From Trissonchulus latispiculum (lineage: Eukaryota; Nematoda; Enoplea; Enoplida; Ironidae), in the NCBI GenBank assembly GCA_030248195.1, contig JASAND010006263.1, forward strand, positions 1 to 64,000: DNA of 64,000 nucleotides, in the 5' to 3' direction. Shown here one piece after another: positions 45,231 through 55,972 of the stretch. The number at the start of each line of letters is the position of its first letter. The stretch's first letter is position 1. The notes under the pieces were generated by a model that worked only from the letters and a program-made list of their open reading frames with translations, did no database searches and had not been told where the DNA came from. The position numbers were made by a program, and so were the translations under genes.

Positions 45231-46113
45231 GTCGTAGCAAGATAGTAAAATTGGCAAGATAGTTATCTTGCTAAGAGTTTGGCAAGATAGTTATCTTGCT
45301 AAAATGTTAGCAAGATAACTATCTTGCCACGAAATTTAGCAAGATTACTATCTTGCCAAAATTGTTGGTAAGATAGTAATCTTACTAGAATTTAGCAAGA
45401 TAGTCATCTTACCAGTTTCAGTATGAAAGGTGTCATCAATTTGGAAACAAAGGCAGTCATTTAATGAGTTTAACGCAAGGGGGGAACTTTCGCAAAATTG
45501 TAAACTAACCATTGTGCTGTATCACTGCTGAAATAATATTTGTCATGGAAATGCTAAAGTTAGAAATTGCATACGGGAACATATTTTAATATATTATTTC
45601 AAATTTAACTGCGAAAGATACTAAAATTGATAACTACTTTACCGACAAAACCAACCTCACAAAATTAGTTCAATATGCACATTGTTTTGTTTTAGTCTCA
45701 AGTCAGTATTTTTCATCTTTCTTTAATTTAACTAACTAACCTTAACCTTCGCAATAATGCAAATTCTGTGCATTTTCTATTACAAATATAATTTCAGCAA
45801 CAATAAAGAGCACAATGACCAGTGTTAAATTCTTGTGAAAGTCCCCCCTTGCATTAAACTCAGGAATAGGGAAAACTAATGACTTTCTTTGTTTCCAAAT
45901 TGAAAACATGTTTCATACTGAAAATAGTAAGATGACTATCTTTCTAAATTCTAGAAAGATTACTATCTTACCAACAATTTTGGCAAGATAGTAATCTTGC
46001 TAAATTTCGTGGCAAGATAGTTATCTTGCTAAAATTTTAGCAAGATAACTATCTTGCCAAACTCTTAGCAAGATAACTATCTTGCCAATTTTACTATCTT
46101 GCTATCACATATA
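45231..46113. mobile_element. foldback element 2, direct tandem copy of element 1
   Basis: Same architecture and orientation as its left neighbour: AGCAAGATAGTAAAATTGGC, the palindromic AAGATA units, CAGTATGAAAGGTGTCATCA, a non-coding centre, then the mirrored ...GTTTCCAAATTGAAAACATG and units to CTTGCTATCACATATACTAC. The two elements abut at the palindrome CGACATATATATGTCG. Confidence 0.75.
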
Positions 46114-46594
46114 CTACATCTTTTGTTTGGGAAAATGTGGCGATTGGGTTAATTCAAAAATAATTCGGGGTACTTTTGTTCAAAACATCCAAAATAAGTA
46201 ACAATCCAACAGGTTATAAAGAAAAAGCAGCACACTCACTGGAAAAACTGATCTCATTTTGACAAAAACTATGCATTTTCAAACTTGAGTTCTTCCCAGA
46301 TCTTCAAATGCTTTGTTCTTGTTCAACTTAAGAAAAATAATAGAAAATTTGATTTTGCACGCCAAAATAATTTATTGACTCTACAGAAAAAGTAAGATAG
46401 AAATTTAGAAATGTGTCAAAAATCATAAGAATTTAATTCTGGGTAGCTTCGTGTCAGCAGATAGCTTTGTAAAAAGTTTCAAATTTTGATTAATCTGGTA
46501 CAGATAGAACAAAATGTGTTCTGTTGATTCCACTATTCTAAAATTTTCTTTAATTGTAGGAAGCCTCCTTAAGAAAATGAATCGCTGAAATATG
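46114..46594. other. non-coding, left of the inverted repeat
   Basis: No ORF. TTTTCTTTAATTGTAG ending near 46,560 looks like a 3' splice site just before the 46,597 ORF, but the frame after it meets a stop within a few codons. Confidence 0.35.
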
Positions 46595-46596
46595 TT

Positions 46597-47028
46597 ATGA
46601 TCGAACATGAAGCTTTGGGGAAGACCAAACAGGCGTCATACAACGCCGGCGCCAGTGCAATGCTCGCCTGCGTCAACTACAGAATTTCTGCACTTATTGC
46701 CGAGGAAAAAGAAAAACTTGATCTGAAAATGAAGTGCGACAACAAAGAAGTCCATGAAACGAATAACAAGGAAGAGGAGAGTGCAATCGTTAATATCGAC
46801 GACTATGCCAGCACGGTCCCGCCAGGATACAAATCCAAAATTAACTTGAGTTTTGAGGCCGCGTACCTGGCTTATCAGGAAATGTTGCGAAAGCCTTGTA
46901 ATAAGTTCGTAGCATGCGGTGGGAAAGGCTGCACATGTGGGCTGCAGTCTGACCGAATGCTGCGAACTTGTCCGCACTTTCGCAGCCTTTCTTGGTATGA
47001 CCAGCAGTATATTTTTGAATCCTGGTAA
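46597..47028 (+). CDS. unknown 143-residue protein of the inverted repeat, left copy
   Basis: Intact frame from ATG. It starts MIEHEALGKTKQASYNAGAS, has a mixed-charge helical middle (ALIAEEKEKLDLKMKC), a Glu/Asn-rich linker, then YASTVPPGYKSKINLSFEAA and YLAYQEMLRKPCNKFV. It ends with a small Cys/His cluster (CGGKGCTCG...CPHF). The mirrored copy at 63,643-64,000 keeps the first ~104 residues almost unchanged and differs after KPCNKFV. Retention of the frame in both arms suggests it was coding. I do not recognise a family. Confidence 0.45.
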   Translation: MIEHEALGKTKQASYNAGASAMLACVNYRISALIAEEKEKLDLKMKCDNKEVHETNNKEEESAIVNIDDYASTVPPGYKSKINLSFEAAYLAYQEMLRKPCNKFVACGGKGCTCGLQSDRMLRTCPHFRSLSWYDQQYIFESW

Positions 47029-47935
47029 AACGGATTCGAACTGAGTAACTAATTTGCAAACTTATATCATGTGATTGTAAATGGTTGAAATCACTTTGGT
47101 TACCTGTAAAGAAATTAAATCATGACTAACCTAAGCACGAGTAGTCCTCAGGCGCAACTTCAGGGTCACTTTTGGCATTACGGCTAGCAGATAGATAAAA
47201 GAAAAACGGATGTGATGCGGTATACACATTCACCTAGACCTATGCAAATTTTAATATATGATAACTAATGCTTCATAGGGTTGATAGAAGCTATTTTGAC
47301 TGTTTTGACCAACTTAGTACGAATACGCCAACTAAGATATTTGAAAACCGGTAGTTTTGGTTACTTTCCAAAATACTCCACGTGATTCTGGATTTAAGCA
47401 TTCGTTATGCATAAATTTGCTGTATTTCACTCCAAACTTAGGGTTTTTTCCGCAAGAGATTTATGCCTAGTTTTACAAGTGAAATTCAGCTCAATCACTT
47501 TGTATGAGTTACTTTAGGAGATAAAAAGATGATTTTAAATCTACTGTTTGGCCTTTTAAATATTTTTAAATATTGAAATATTTAAATATTCTAACCTACT
47601 CTTTTAAATGGCCCTTAGTTTTAAACTAATTCAGTAATAAAATGAACTCACCTTCACAATTGTAATCAGTTAGAAAATTTCAAATGTGAAACCACACAGT
47701 GTAGGGATGTAAGGAAACTCAAGCAAAGTACCACTCAGAGTATCTTGCCTGGAATTGGTAATGAAAGAATATTACCAGAACAGAATGCACAATGGACAGA
47801 ATGCACAATGGTGAAAGGATTTCGACACTGTTTATATACTGTTTTATCTAGGTTACTGTCAAACAATAATTACAATAATCTGTCAACATTGACATCAATT
47901 CACACTACCATGCGCAACTGATTTTACCTAAATGT
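47029..47935. other. non-coding part of left arm
   Basis: A/T-rich with no ORF. It pairs with about 62,650-63,550 in the right arm. It contains the direct repeat GAACAGAATGCACAATGG / GGACAGAATGCACAATGG near 47,780-47,812. Confidence 0.5.
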
Positions 47936-48462
47936 TGTGAAGTTAGCACCGACAGGAAAGATATAAATTATACTCGAGATTCTAAGCCTAAGTGAAAATA
48001 ACATTTCATTTGTTGAACGCTCAATCATTTCGTATCACTTTTGTCTAAATTCGTACGTTCGGTTAGCTAATAGTTGTATTCCTCCATTTTGGGTTGACTT
48101 GTAGTAGTTGTGGGTAGGAGTTGACGAAGAAAGGTTGGGTTCAAAGTTGGGTGATTAGTTGCGGGTTCTTGAGTATTATCTCTGTCGCTCAGTCGGCTTC
48201 GGCCGGGGTTTTGTGGTTTGAGTTGTATTTTGGTAAAGTTTATATTTTGGTCGAAATTTATGTTCTGCTCTAATTTTGTCATCAAGTTCTTGTTTTAAAT
48301 TGCAATAAACCGTTGTAATCTTTCCATCGATTTTTAGTTGGTCAGGCCGAACATTGCTCCAGCGTCACACACCACGTTTGTTCACATGTAGTCGAGTTCT
48401 AACTTAGGGAATAAAGTCAGACAGCAACGTTTTTACTAAGATCAGTAGAGTCAAACTTCACA
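47936..48462. mobile_element. solo LTR, present only in the left arm
   Basis: A 527-bp insert starting TGTGAAGTT and ending AACTTCACA (9-bp inverted repeat, TG...CA), flanked by ATGT at 47,932-47,935 and 48,463-48,466. It has ATATAAATTA near 47,961 and AATAAA at 48,304. The right arm has the uninterrupted target (ACCTAAATGTTACC, read inverted near 62,643-62,656). These features fit a solo LTR of a Ty3/gypsy-type retrotransposon. Confidence 0.85.
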
Positions 48463-49538
48463 ATGTTACCATCTGTAACCAAATTAGGCCAAAATACTGT
48501 AAAATTGCTATTTTGGGAATTGGTCCTGCTGCGAAAAGTATCGAATGGGTAGTCAACCGCAGTTGTACCTAGCGTCATTGCATGCTTGATGTCAGCTGTA
48601 GTGCGTATGATTAGTTAAGTGATCAGAAATATATGGTCTATCGAAGGCATGGCACCAGAAATCTTTCAAGTCAATAGTCAATTACAACTCTACCTAGCGC
48701 AACTGCATGCTTGGGATCAGATATCGCTCGTATGAGCAATCATGTATTCATTAATATTAGGATTAACGAAGTCATGAAACCGAAAACATTCGAGTGAGCA
48801 GCCTACTGAGTCTGCACGTAGTGTGGCTGTATGCTTGAAGGTCAACTGTCACACGTATGAGCAACCATGTTATCACTAATATCAATCCTATTTTGGCATT
48901 CGGGCCTCACATCATTGTATGCCCTAATTCAAATGAGCAGCCAAGCACACCGCTTCCTATAAAAGGTCTGTGCCCAACGTAAACATTTTTCATTTGGTAT
49001 TCGACGAGATGAGACGATTTCGCTGCCTTTGTAGTTTCAACATAACTGTCACCTTAACTGCTGCTGTGACGTCGGTGGCCCACCGTAAGCGCAGTAACTT
49101 CAAGTTCACCTTTACTGATACAGAATACAGACCATAATCATCCAATCAATAGCATAGTAGCAACCCTGAATCAAATGGGTTAAAACCTAACGCAAGCACA
49201 TTGGGGCGAGCAAACCCGCCCAAGGGTCCCCCAGGTAAACAAAAAGTTGTCGAATTCCCCACTTTTCAAAATTCCCACTTTCGAATTCTACAATTTGTGC
49301 ATGCGTTACGATTTAACCAAACGTTTAGAGAGAATATCTGCCAACTTGTAGTTAAACTAAGTATAGGAATAGTCAATTTATATGGAGTTGAATTTGCAAT
49401 GTAGAATTTCTCAAGTTGAAGGCCAAAGCTAGAATTTTCAGTGTAATTCAATGTCTGTTGAAACTAGAAAGGGAAACAATTTATGAAATCTGCCTATAGT
49501 TTACGAAGTAAACAAGGATTACAGAGAAGGGGGGAGAC
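48463..49538. other. non-coding part of left arm
   Basis: No credible ORF. It ends in AGAAGGGGGGAGAC, a polypurine tract directly before the LTR-like block. It pairs with about 61,566-62,640. Confidence 0.5.
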
Positions 49539-50041
49539 TGTAACAGCAATGTGACACTGCTTTTATCAATAACTACGCCATCTAGATGTAACCATCGTAA
49601 GTTCAAGATCCTGATTAGTACGTTAGAGTAAACATATTGCATGGTGCGAACTTCCCTTAAACGTTAGTATAATCAAAAGTTTCCAAAACATTAAATAAAC
49701 GTGCTATGCTGACATTACGTAAAACTAGGCGTTTTCGACAAATTAAATAATAACTTGAGCTAGGTAAGTCGTACAGCAATGGTTTTTATATCACCAGGTT
49801 ACCGCTATAAACATTGCATGGTTCACGCAATCTCCTACTAATCTGCCAATTGCCATTCCCTGAAAATACAAAGAATTTCATTACTTTTTGAAAACCTTAC
49901 ATTGTTGCCGAAGTTGTACGATATTGTTTAAATCGAACTGCATCAGTTATTCCTTCAATTCTCCGCAACTTTAAATTCTTACTGTAGGATTTCCCTATCG
50001 CTAGCTAGATATTTAATTTGTCGAAAACGCCTAGTGTTACA
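49539..50041. repeat. LTR-like block with long internal inverted repeat, left copy
   Basis: Starts TGTAACA right after the polypurine tract AGAAGGGGGGAGAC and ends TGTTACA, as an LTR would. Inside, ACTAGGCGTTTTCGACAAAT near 49,724 is inverted at the right end (49,719-49,746 against 50,014-50,041), giving a ~320-bp foldback unit. Either the LTR carries a hairpin, or a MITE supplies the right end. No target duplication was found. It is mirrored at 61,054-61,565. Confidence 0.5.
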
Positions 50042-50370
50042 AAATATCAGCGCTCATGTTTACACGCTGAAAAGATTTTGATCCATATTGTTTAGAGCAA
50101 TTTGCAGACATAATACATTTACACGCTGAGAAGCCCCGCTCTGGAGAGCTTGGCTTTAATGTTCAAAGCAATTTAAAGGCTTAATACATTACGCAGATTA
50201 CATTTAAGCAAGTAGATTAAAATGCAACTAAAATAGTATGTATGGCATGTCTATATGATCACTAAGCGTAAATAATTTGACCATGACTTGAAATAGGGTT
50301 TTAGCGCCATACAGACGTGCTATACTACTTCTAAGTCTAGTATCTTTGCTTTATCATTTTGTTCGTTTAC

Positions 50371-50990
50371 TTAATTTAGCAGTAATTCAGCAGGATAAAT
50401 GTATTTATAGTTTAATTCAAGAACATTTTGACCATCTACCGTGGTTATATCGTCTATGTATCTGAATGTATTCTCTAAGTATTCATTTATTGCTAAGTTG
50501 TATTCATTTGTAACGAATTTGTATTCGAAATGGTGTTATGTTATATTGGCTAAGGTTGGTGCTGCGTTTGTTCCCATAGGTATTCCTATTTGTTGTTTAA
50601 ATATGAGATCTCCGAGCATGAAGTATGCGTTATCTATTAAATACCTGCACATATCCATAAGTACTTGTGGGTTTATGGTAGTGAATTTAGGTTCTCCGTT
50701 ATCCCAGTATATTTTATTATTTCTTATATGCAGTTTGGAATGTATTAAGGTGTCCTTTACTAGCTCAGAAACTGCTTGTTGTCTAAACTAGTGTTTATTG
50801 TCCTGTGTTCTAGATAGTGTAGTGAAGTCAAAAGTATTTATTGTTTTTGCAGCTTTCTTTTTGTTTATATATGCTAAGGTATCAAGGAAAGGTTTGTTAT
50901 TGTTAATTATCCAGAAAGGGTTACATTTATATTTAGTTGTATATATTCCGCCGTTTTTGTCTTTTGGCTAATACTGTCTTGAGTATCCAA
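50371..50990 (-). pseudogene. reverse transcriptase remnant, Penelope-like, left copy
   Basis: On the minus strand: NKPFLDTLAYINKKKAAKTI, NTFDFTTL, a TAA stop, LIHSKLHIRNNKIYWDNGEP, then QQIGIPMGTNAAPTLANI, another TAA, and NTFRYIDDITTVDGQN ending at 50,371. GIPMG...AP.LA and YIDD are the core motifs of Penelope-like reverse transcriptases. The finger region is mostly missing and no GIY-YIG endonuclease was seen. The YIDD Asp pair is intact here. Confidence 0.65.
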
Positions 50991-51059
50991 CCCAACCTAA
51001 ATCTCCGGTGAGACTACTGTATAACTCAACTTTTCACTGTATCCTTTTTAAGCCTGAGG

Positions 51060-53270
51060 TTAGCTAAGTAACCCCCCCACCAAAATGACAAATTTTGGCG
51101 CCCCCCCCCCCCCCAGATTTTCAGATTTTTGGGACCCCTCCCAGATTTTTGGCCAAAAGGTGGCCAAAAATGGCATAAAATCGAAAATTTAGGGGGGGTC
51201 CCCCCACCCTCCGTCGGAACCCCCCCCCAGATTTTTTGCCCAGCCACACTTATGACCCCCATCACATTTCGGAGGTCGGCCAGGATTTACCGCCCCCAGA
51301 CCCAAAATTCCAGGGAAACTATGGTTTCACCCCATCCATAGTTTCCCTGGAAATTTTGGTTGGGGGAGGGGTAAGCTATGGAAATTTGGTGGTTGACCCG
51401 CGAAATGTAATGGGGGGTACCCCCCCCCGAACTCCCCCCAAAAATGGAACCTCAAAAAATCCAAAAAATGGCCTAAAAATGCAAAATTTTCTGTATTTTA
51501 AACGCTTTTTCCGTGAAAACAAGGCGTTTTTGACAGTTTTAGGCGTTTATACGCGGTTTTAAAGCGATTTTAAGTCAAAATTTGAGAAAAATTTTTCAAA
51601 AAATGACCATTTTTGGGCAAAATTTAGCTAACTTTTTGGCTCCAAAAACGGTTGGGGGGGGGTTGGGTGGGGGTAGCCGAAAGTTGGGGGAGGGGATGTC
51701 GAAAATTTTTGGGGGGAGTACCCCCCCCTGGGGAAACTATGACCCCATCCCAGATATGGAGCTCACACCCTATAGGGGTCCCTCACGGCACTTGGGGGCA
51801 AAAAATTTTGCCTTGGCCTGGCCCCCCGATTCGAAATAATTTTTGTCTACGATTTGGCTGAGAAGGTGCCCCCCCTAGGGTAAATCGATGTCGCTGATTT
51901 CAAAAATCGAATCGAGAGATCGATCCGAATCATCGATCGATCACCACAATCGATCGATCAAAATCGATCAAAAAATTTTTGTCACCAATTTTCAAGCAAG
52001 CCGCCCCTGGCCCTGTGGTGATTCGGGTGCGCTGATTTCGAATCTGCAGTCGAAATTTCATGAAAATCGGTCGTTCTCCCGCAAATTCGATTTTCATCGA
52101 TTTTTCAAAAAATCGTCAATAACTCGGTTTTGGCTGCTCGAATCGAAATTTCGACTGCAGATTCGGAATCAGCGCCCCCGAGTTACTCTAGGGGCGGCTT
52201 TTCGCGAAAATTGGTGACAAAAAATTTTTTGATCGATCAATTCTGGTGATTCTCTCGATTCGATTTTTGGAATCAGCGACCTCGATTTACACTGGGTGGG
52301 AGCACCTCAGCCAAATCGGAGACAAAAAATTTTTTTCGAATCACAAGGGGGGACCAAGGCTAAATTTTTGTCCCCCCATCTACATAAGTGCCGTCCCTCA
52401 CTCCCTCACCCCCCAGAACATAGTTTCCCTGGAACTTTGGGTCTGGGGGGGGGGGTAAATCATGGCCGACCTCCGAAATGTGATGGGGGGTACCCCCCCC
52501 AACCCCCCCCCCAGAATTCGGACCTCAGAAATTTCGAAAAAAGGCCAAAAAATGCAAAATTTTCTGTAATTTAGCCCTTTTTTCATCAAAATAAGGCTTG
52601 TTCTTAACGTTTTAGGCGCTTTTGCACCATTTTAAAGCGATTTTAGGTCAAAATTTCAGAAAAATTTTTCAAAAAATGACCATTTTTGGACCAAATTTAG
52701 CTAACTTTTTGGGTCCAAAAATCGTTGGGGGGGGGTTGGGGTGGGGGGGGGGGTAGCCAAAAGTTGGGGGAGGGTAAGTCAAAAAATCTGGGGGGGGGTA
52801 AATTTGGTCAAAAATTTTGGGGGGGGGGCCCCCCCCCCCCCTCCCCCCCCCCCCCAAAGGAAACTATGCCCCAGAATTCGGATTTTTTTGGTTTTTTGGG
52901 CAAAACAGGGGCCGCACCCTCAGGCCATCGGTTCAGGGGCCACCCCTCAGAATTTCTCCTCCTGCACATGTCTGCTTGAAACGTAAACTTTTCAGTATTC
53001 TAACGTTTTTTCGTCAAAACAAGACTTGTTTTTATCGTTTTAGGCGTTTTTACACCGCTTGATAGCGATTCTAAGCTGAAATTTGAGAAAAATGTGAATG
53101 AAAAATGAGAAAAATGTGAAAAATGACAAATCCTTTGGCTCCAAAATGGCCGTGGCCATAGGTGTAACGGAGATTTGGGGTGGGGGAGGCTAGGCTCCCC
53201 CTCCAACATTTTCTGGGTGGGGCTCTGGCGACCCTCCCCCATCAACCCCACCATCAATATATATTTCACT
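51060..53270. repeat. G/C-run foldback module, left copy
   Basis: Two related blocks (about 51,330-51,750 and 52,420-52,860) each go from TAGTTTCCCTGG through GGGGGGTACCCCCCCC, AATGCAAAATTTTCTGTA, a TTTTAGGCG tract and ATGACCATTTTTGG to long G-runs. Between them is a palindrome centred near 52,085 (about 51,845-52,330) with ATCGATCGATC words and CTGATTTCGAATCTGCAGTC inverted as GACTGCAGATTCGGAATCAG. G-runs of 7-14 are frequent. The right border near 52,979 has the hAT-like end CCTCCTGCACATGTCTG. No gene. Confidence 0.8.
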
Positions 53271-55228
53271 GAATTTTTGGGTTAATTGATTGTGCATACT
53301 GCTGTGTGTACATAAAAGCCCATGTTAGTTTACACTTCAGTTTACTTTAATGTTTCACTTTTTTCAAGATTTGGCAAATTTAAATATTATATATATTCCA
53401 CATGACCACATGAAATGCTCGATATTTCTTGCTAGAATTTCACTGAGTGTATATATATATACCAAACTTTTCAAATTCAAACTATTGCAAATTTAGCAGA
53501 TGTGGACCAGATTTCATTTGCCCACTCCGTATATATATATATATATATTTATCTTATCATGAGGATGTGTATATATGATCAAATTAAAATAATCAATCTA
53601 AACTAACAGAACTTCGATCTCAAAGATATTAGAAAAGATAGGTTTGATGAAAGAAAGAAAACTGCTGCAGATGTTGAAAGTTTACATGGAATTAGATTTA
53701 ACGGAAATGTATATATATAATATTTAATTGAGCAAATAATAAATAACAAGTACGAAATTAACTCTTAAATATATTAGAGTTGTATTTAATTTGTCCTTTA
53801 TATATTTAGAATATAGACAAAGTTTAAATTGTCTCCAGAAAAAAGAACCGTCTTGAGAAGTATAAGACCGAAGCCTTGGCAAAACAGGAACATTTTAAAA
53901 ACAGGAGTACGACAACTATATAAATGTAAAATTCATTACAGTCTTACGTGCTGTAAGAAGAAATCGTGGAGTTCACAGAAAAATCATACTTTCGAATTTT
54001 GCTTAGCACCTTCAAGCGGCATATACCCGGAGCTCCGGAGCAGTAGCCCGCTCCGGCGCACATCACTGCCAAACATAGTTCGTGTGCGAAAATTGAGGTC
54101 ATATGGTCATTTGAAAATGTTGTACCTTTAACACATAAACATAGGCTAATTTTGGAAATTTTATGTTTATTTTATTGTTTATTTTCGGCACTTTAAGCAT
54201 CCTATCGTGTATAAAACATAGACTAGACTAGACCCATTTTAAGGCAAAAATAAGCATTTTTGCTAAAATTGAAAATTTGGCTTGAAATGGCACCATGTCC
54301 GATTTCGAACCCCTGGACCACCCATAACAGAAAGAACCCAGGTGAAACCTAATCTATGGACTCTATTAAACAAATGTATGTATATTAGTTTGTCCTTTCT
54401 TGTCAATGGTTAGAAAAAATGTTAATTTTGAATATATATACGTAAAGTGGGTGGGTTTTTCCCCGCCAGAAAAAATGTTAATTTTGAATTCATAGTGGGT
54501 TTTTCCCCGCCAACTCTAGGTCACCCCCAGGTCGAACCTGAGGGGTCACAGCAGCGTGGCATATATCATCATGAAGCGCAACAGATGCCTTACACATACA
54601 TAATCCGCTTTGGTCTAGGTCTTCCAGTAGTTCAGGATGGTCCGGCAAATTTTGCCAAATTTCGGCACTTGGTGTCGAACCCCAACCAAACTGCCAAAAA
54701 TATCAATGTCCCAAAAAATTTGCAGGGAAGCAGCGGGGGCTATATAGTATAATATACGTATATATATACGTACACTCTAGGGTAGTTCAAGACTGGGGGG
54801 TGGGGGGCGTCCTGAAAGTATATATGCTTAGCCAAACAAAGCAGTTTCTTTGAATGTAGAAGTTCAGAAAACTTCTAAACTTTCTGAGATATCAAAATCT
54901 TTTTGTTTCCACTTTCAACTCAAGGAACATGTGTAAGAACAGTTGGTAGAAAGCAAAAATACTGAAATTTAATTGTGAATTGATGTCTAACCTAACTTAA
55001 CGGGTAGACTTGAGTTAGACTTGAGTAGAAGGTGACAATATACAACTAATCATTCTTCTCTGTTTTCGGAGAACCGTTGAGAGTACAACATACGACAAAT
55101 GAGCAAAGCGTACGTATATGATCACTGTCTCCGTAAAACGTGACGTCTGAAGTCCCTGTGAAGCTGCGGTAGCATTCAAATATCTGTGCCTGCGAAATTT
55201 GAACTCAGCTGAAGTTTGCCAACGGTTA
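53271..55228. other. A/T-rich inner part of left arm
   Basis: Multiple (TA)n stretches. CCGGAGCTCCGG palindrome near 54,029. The sequence near 54,300 contains, inverted, GGTTCGAAATC, which resembles a polymerase III B box. No credible ORF. Positions ~54,440-54,800 have no counterpart in the right arm. Confidence 0.45.
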
Positions 55229-55474
55229 CTAAATGGTACAACAAGTTGAGTCTAAGCTCAACGACGAGATAACGCCCCTTTTAGGGGCCGACTTGTTATG
55301 TACCGCTGATTTTCCAAAAATTGTCAAACTTTCGGAAAGAACTTCTAGAATTTTCGAAAGGATCTGTTCGGTTCGTGTTTTTTCCGAGGGCCAGAATGAC
55401 TTCAGACTTCTTTTGAAGCACACATAGGCAAGGTATCACTCCACAGGGTGTTATCATCAGTAATTATTTTGCGC

Positions 55475-55972
55475 CCCCTCCCCTTTGCAAACAGCTTTTT
55501 TACTGTTTTCGGTAGTTTTAGAAATTTCGTCCGTTATATATGTACTTGTTTTTATACTTTGTTTAAATTCTTTGACATTATCGGGGTCACTGCCCTTGGC
55601 GACATGATATATTGGTTATCAGTAACGTTATGTATGCAATGCACGTATGTATGTATATATATATACGTATATGCGTATTATGTCATACGTATCCATATTG
55701 CCACTAATGTGACGATTAATTTGCTGATATGTGCGTAGTAAATTTTGAGCTGCACCAGTCTTTCCGTTTTTGTAACAGATGTGCTGTTGCTGCTAACATT
55801 AATACGTATGACATTGATATGAATTGTTAGTGGGTACGGAATATAATACGTGTTTTATATTGTGAATTTTGGTTGCAGATTTATACATAATACGTAATTA
55901 TATATGTATATATGTGCATGCATCTGTTTGATAACATGGCGGGAATTAAAAAGTAAAAAAAGGAGAAGGAAA
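55475..55972. other. spacer between the inverted arms
   Basis: About 500 bp that do not pair with themselves. A/T-rich with a TATATATATACGTATATG stretch. No gene was seen. Confidence 0.7.

Larger units (their letters stand above)
46595..55474. repeat. left arm of a giant inverted repeat
   Basis: Read outward to inward, this arm matches the reverse complement of 55,973-64,000 at roughly 90% by eye. Check points: 46,597 pairs with 64,000; 49,201 with ~61,897; 50,441 with ~60,640; 53,025 with ~58,000; 54,010 with ~57,010; 55,233 with 56,149. The sum of paired positions drifts between about 110,590 and 111,380 because of indels, chiefly the solo LTR at 47,936 and ~300 bp extra near 54,440-54,800. 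Similarity reaches the window edge on the right, so the true length is unknown. Confidence 0.9.

Noticed and set aside
41152..47028. Joining the 41,152 exon to the ORF at 46,597
   Set aside because: The acceptor near 46,560 gives a stop within four codons, and the alternative AG nearby is in the wrong phase.
51026..53062. Gly/Pro-rich frames in the G/C-run modules
   Set aside because: They are translations of homopolymer G and C runs, open on both strands.
54980..55020. Telomere-like CTAACCTAACTTAACG
   Set aside because: Only two or three imperfect repeats, mirrored in the other arm; not an array.
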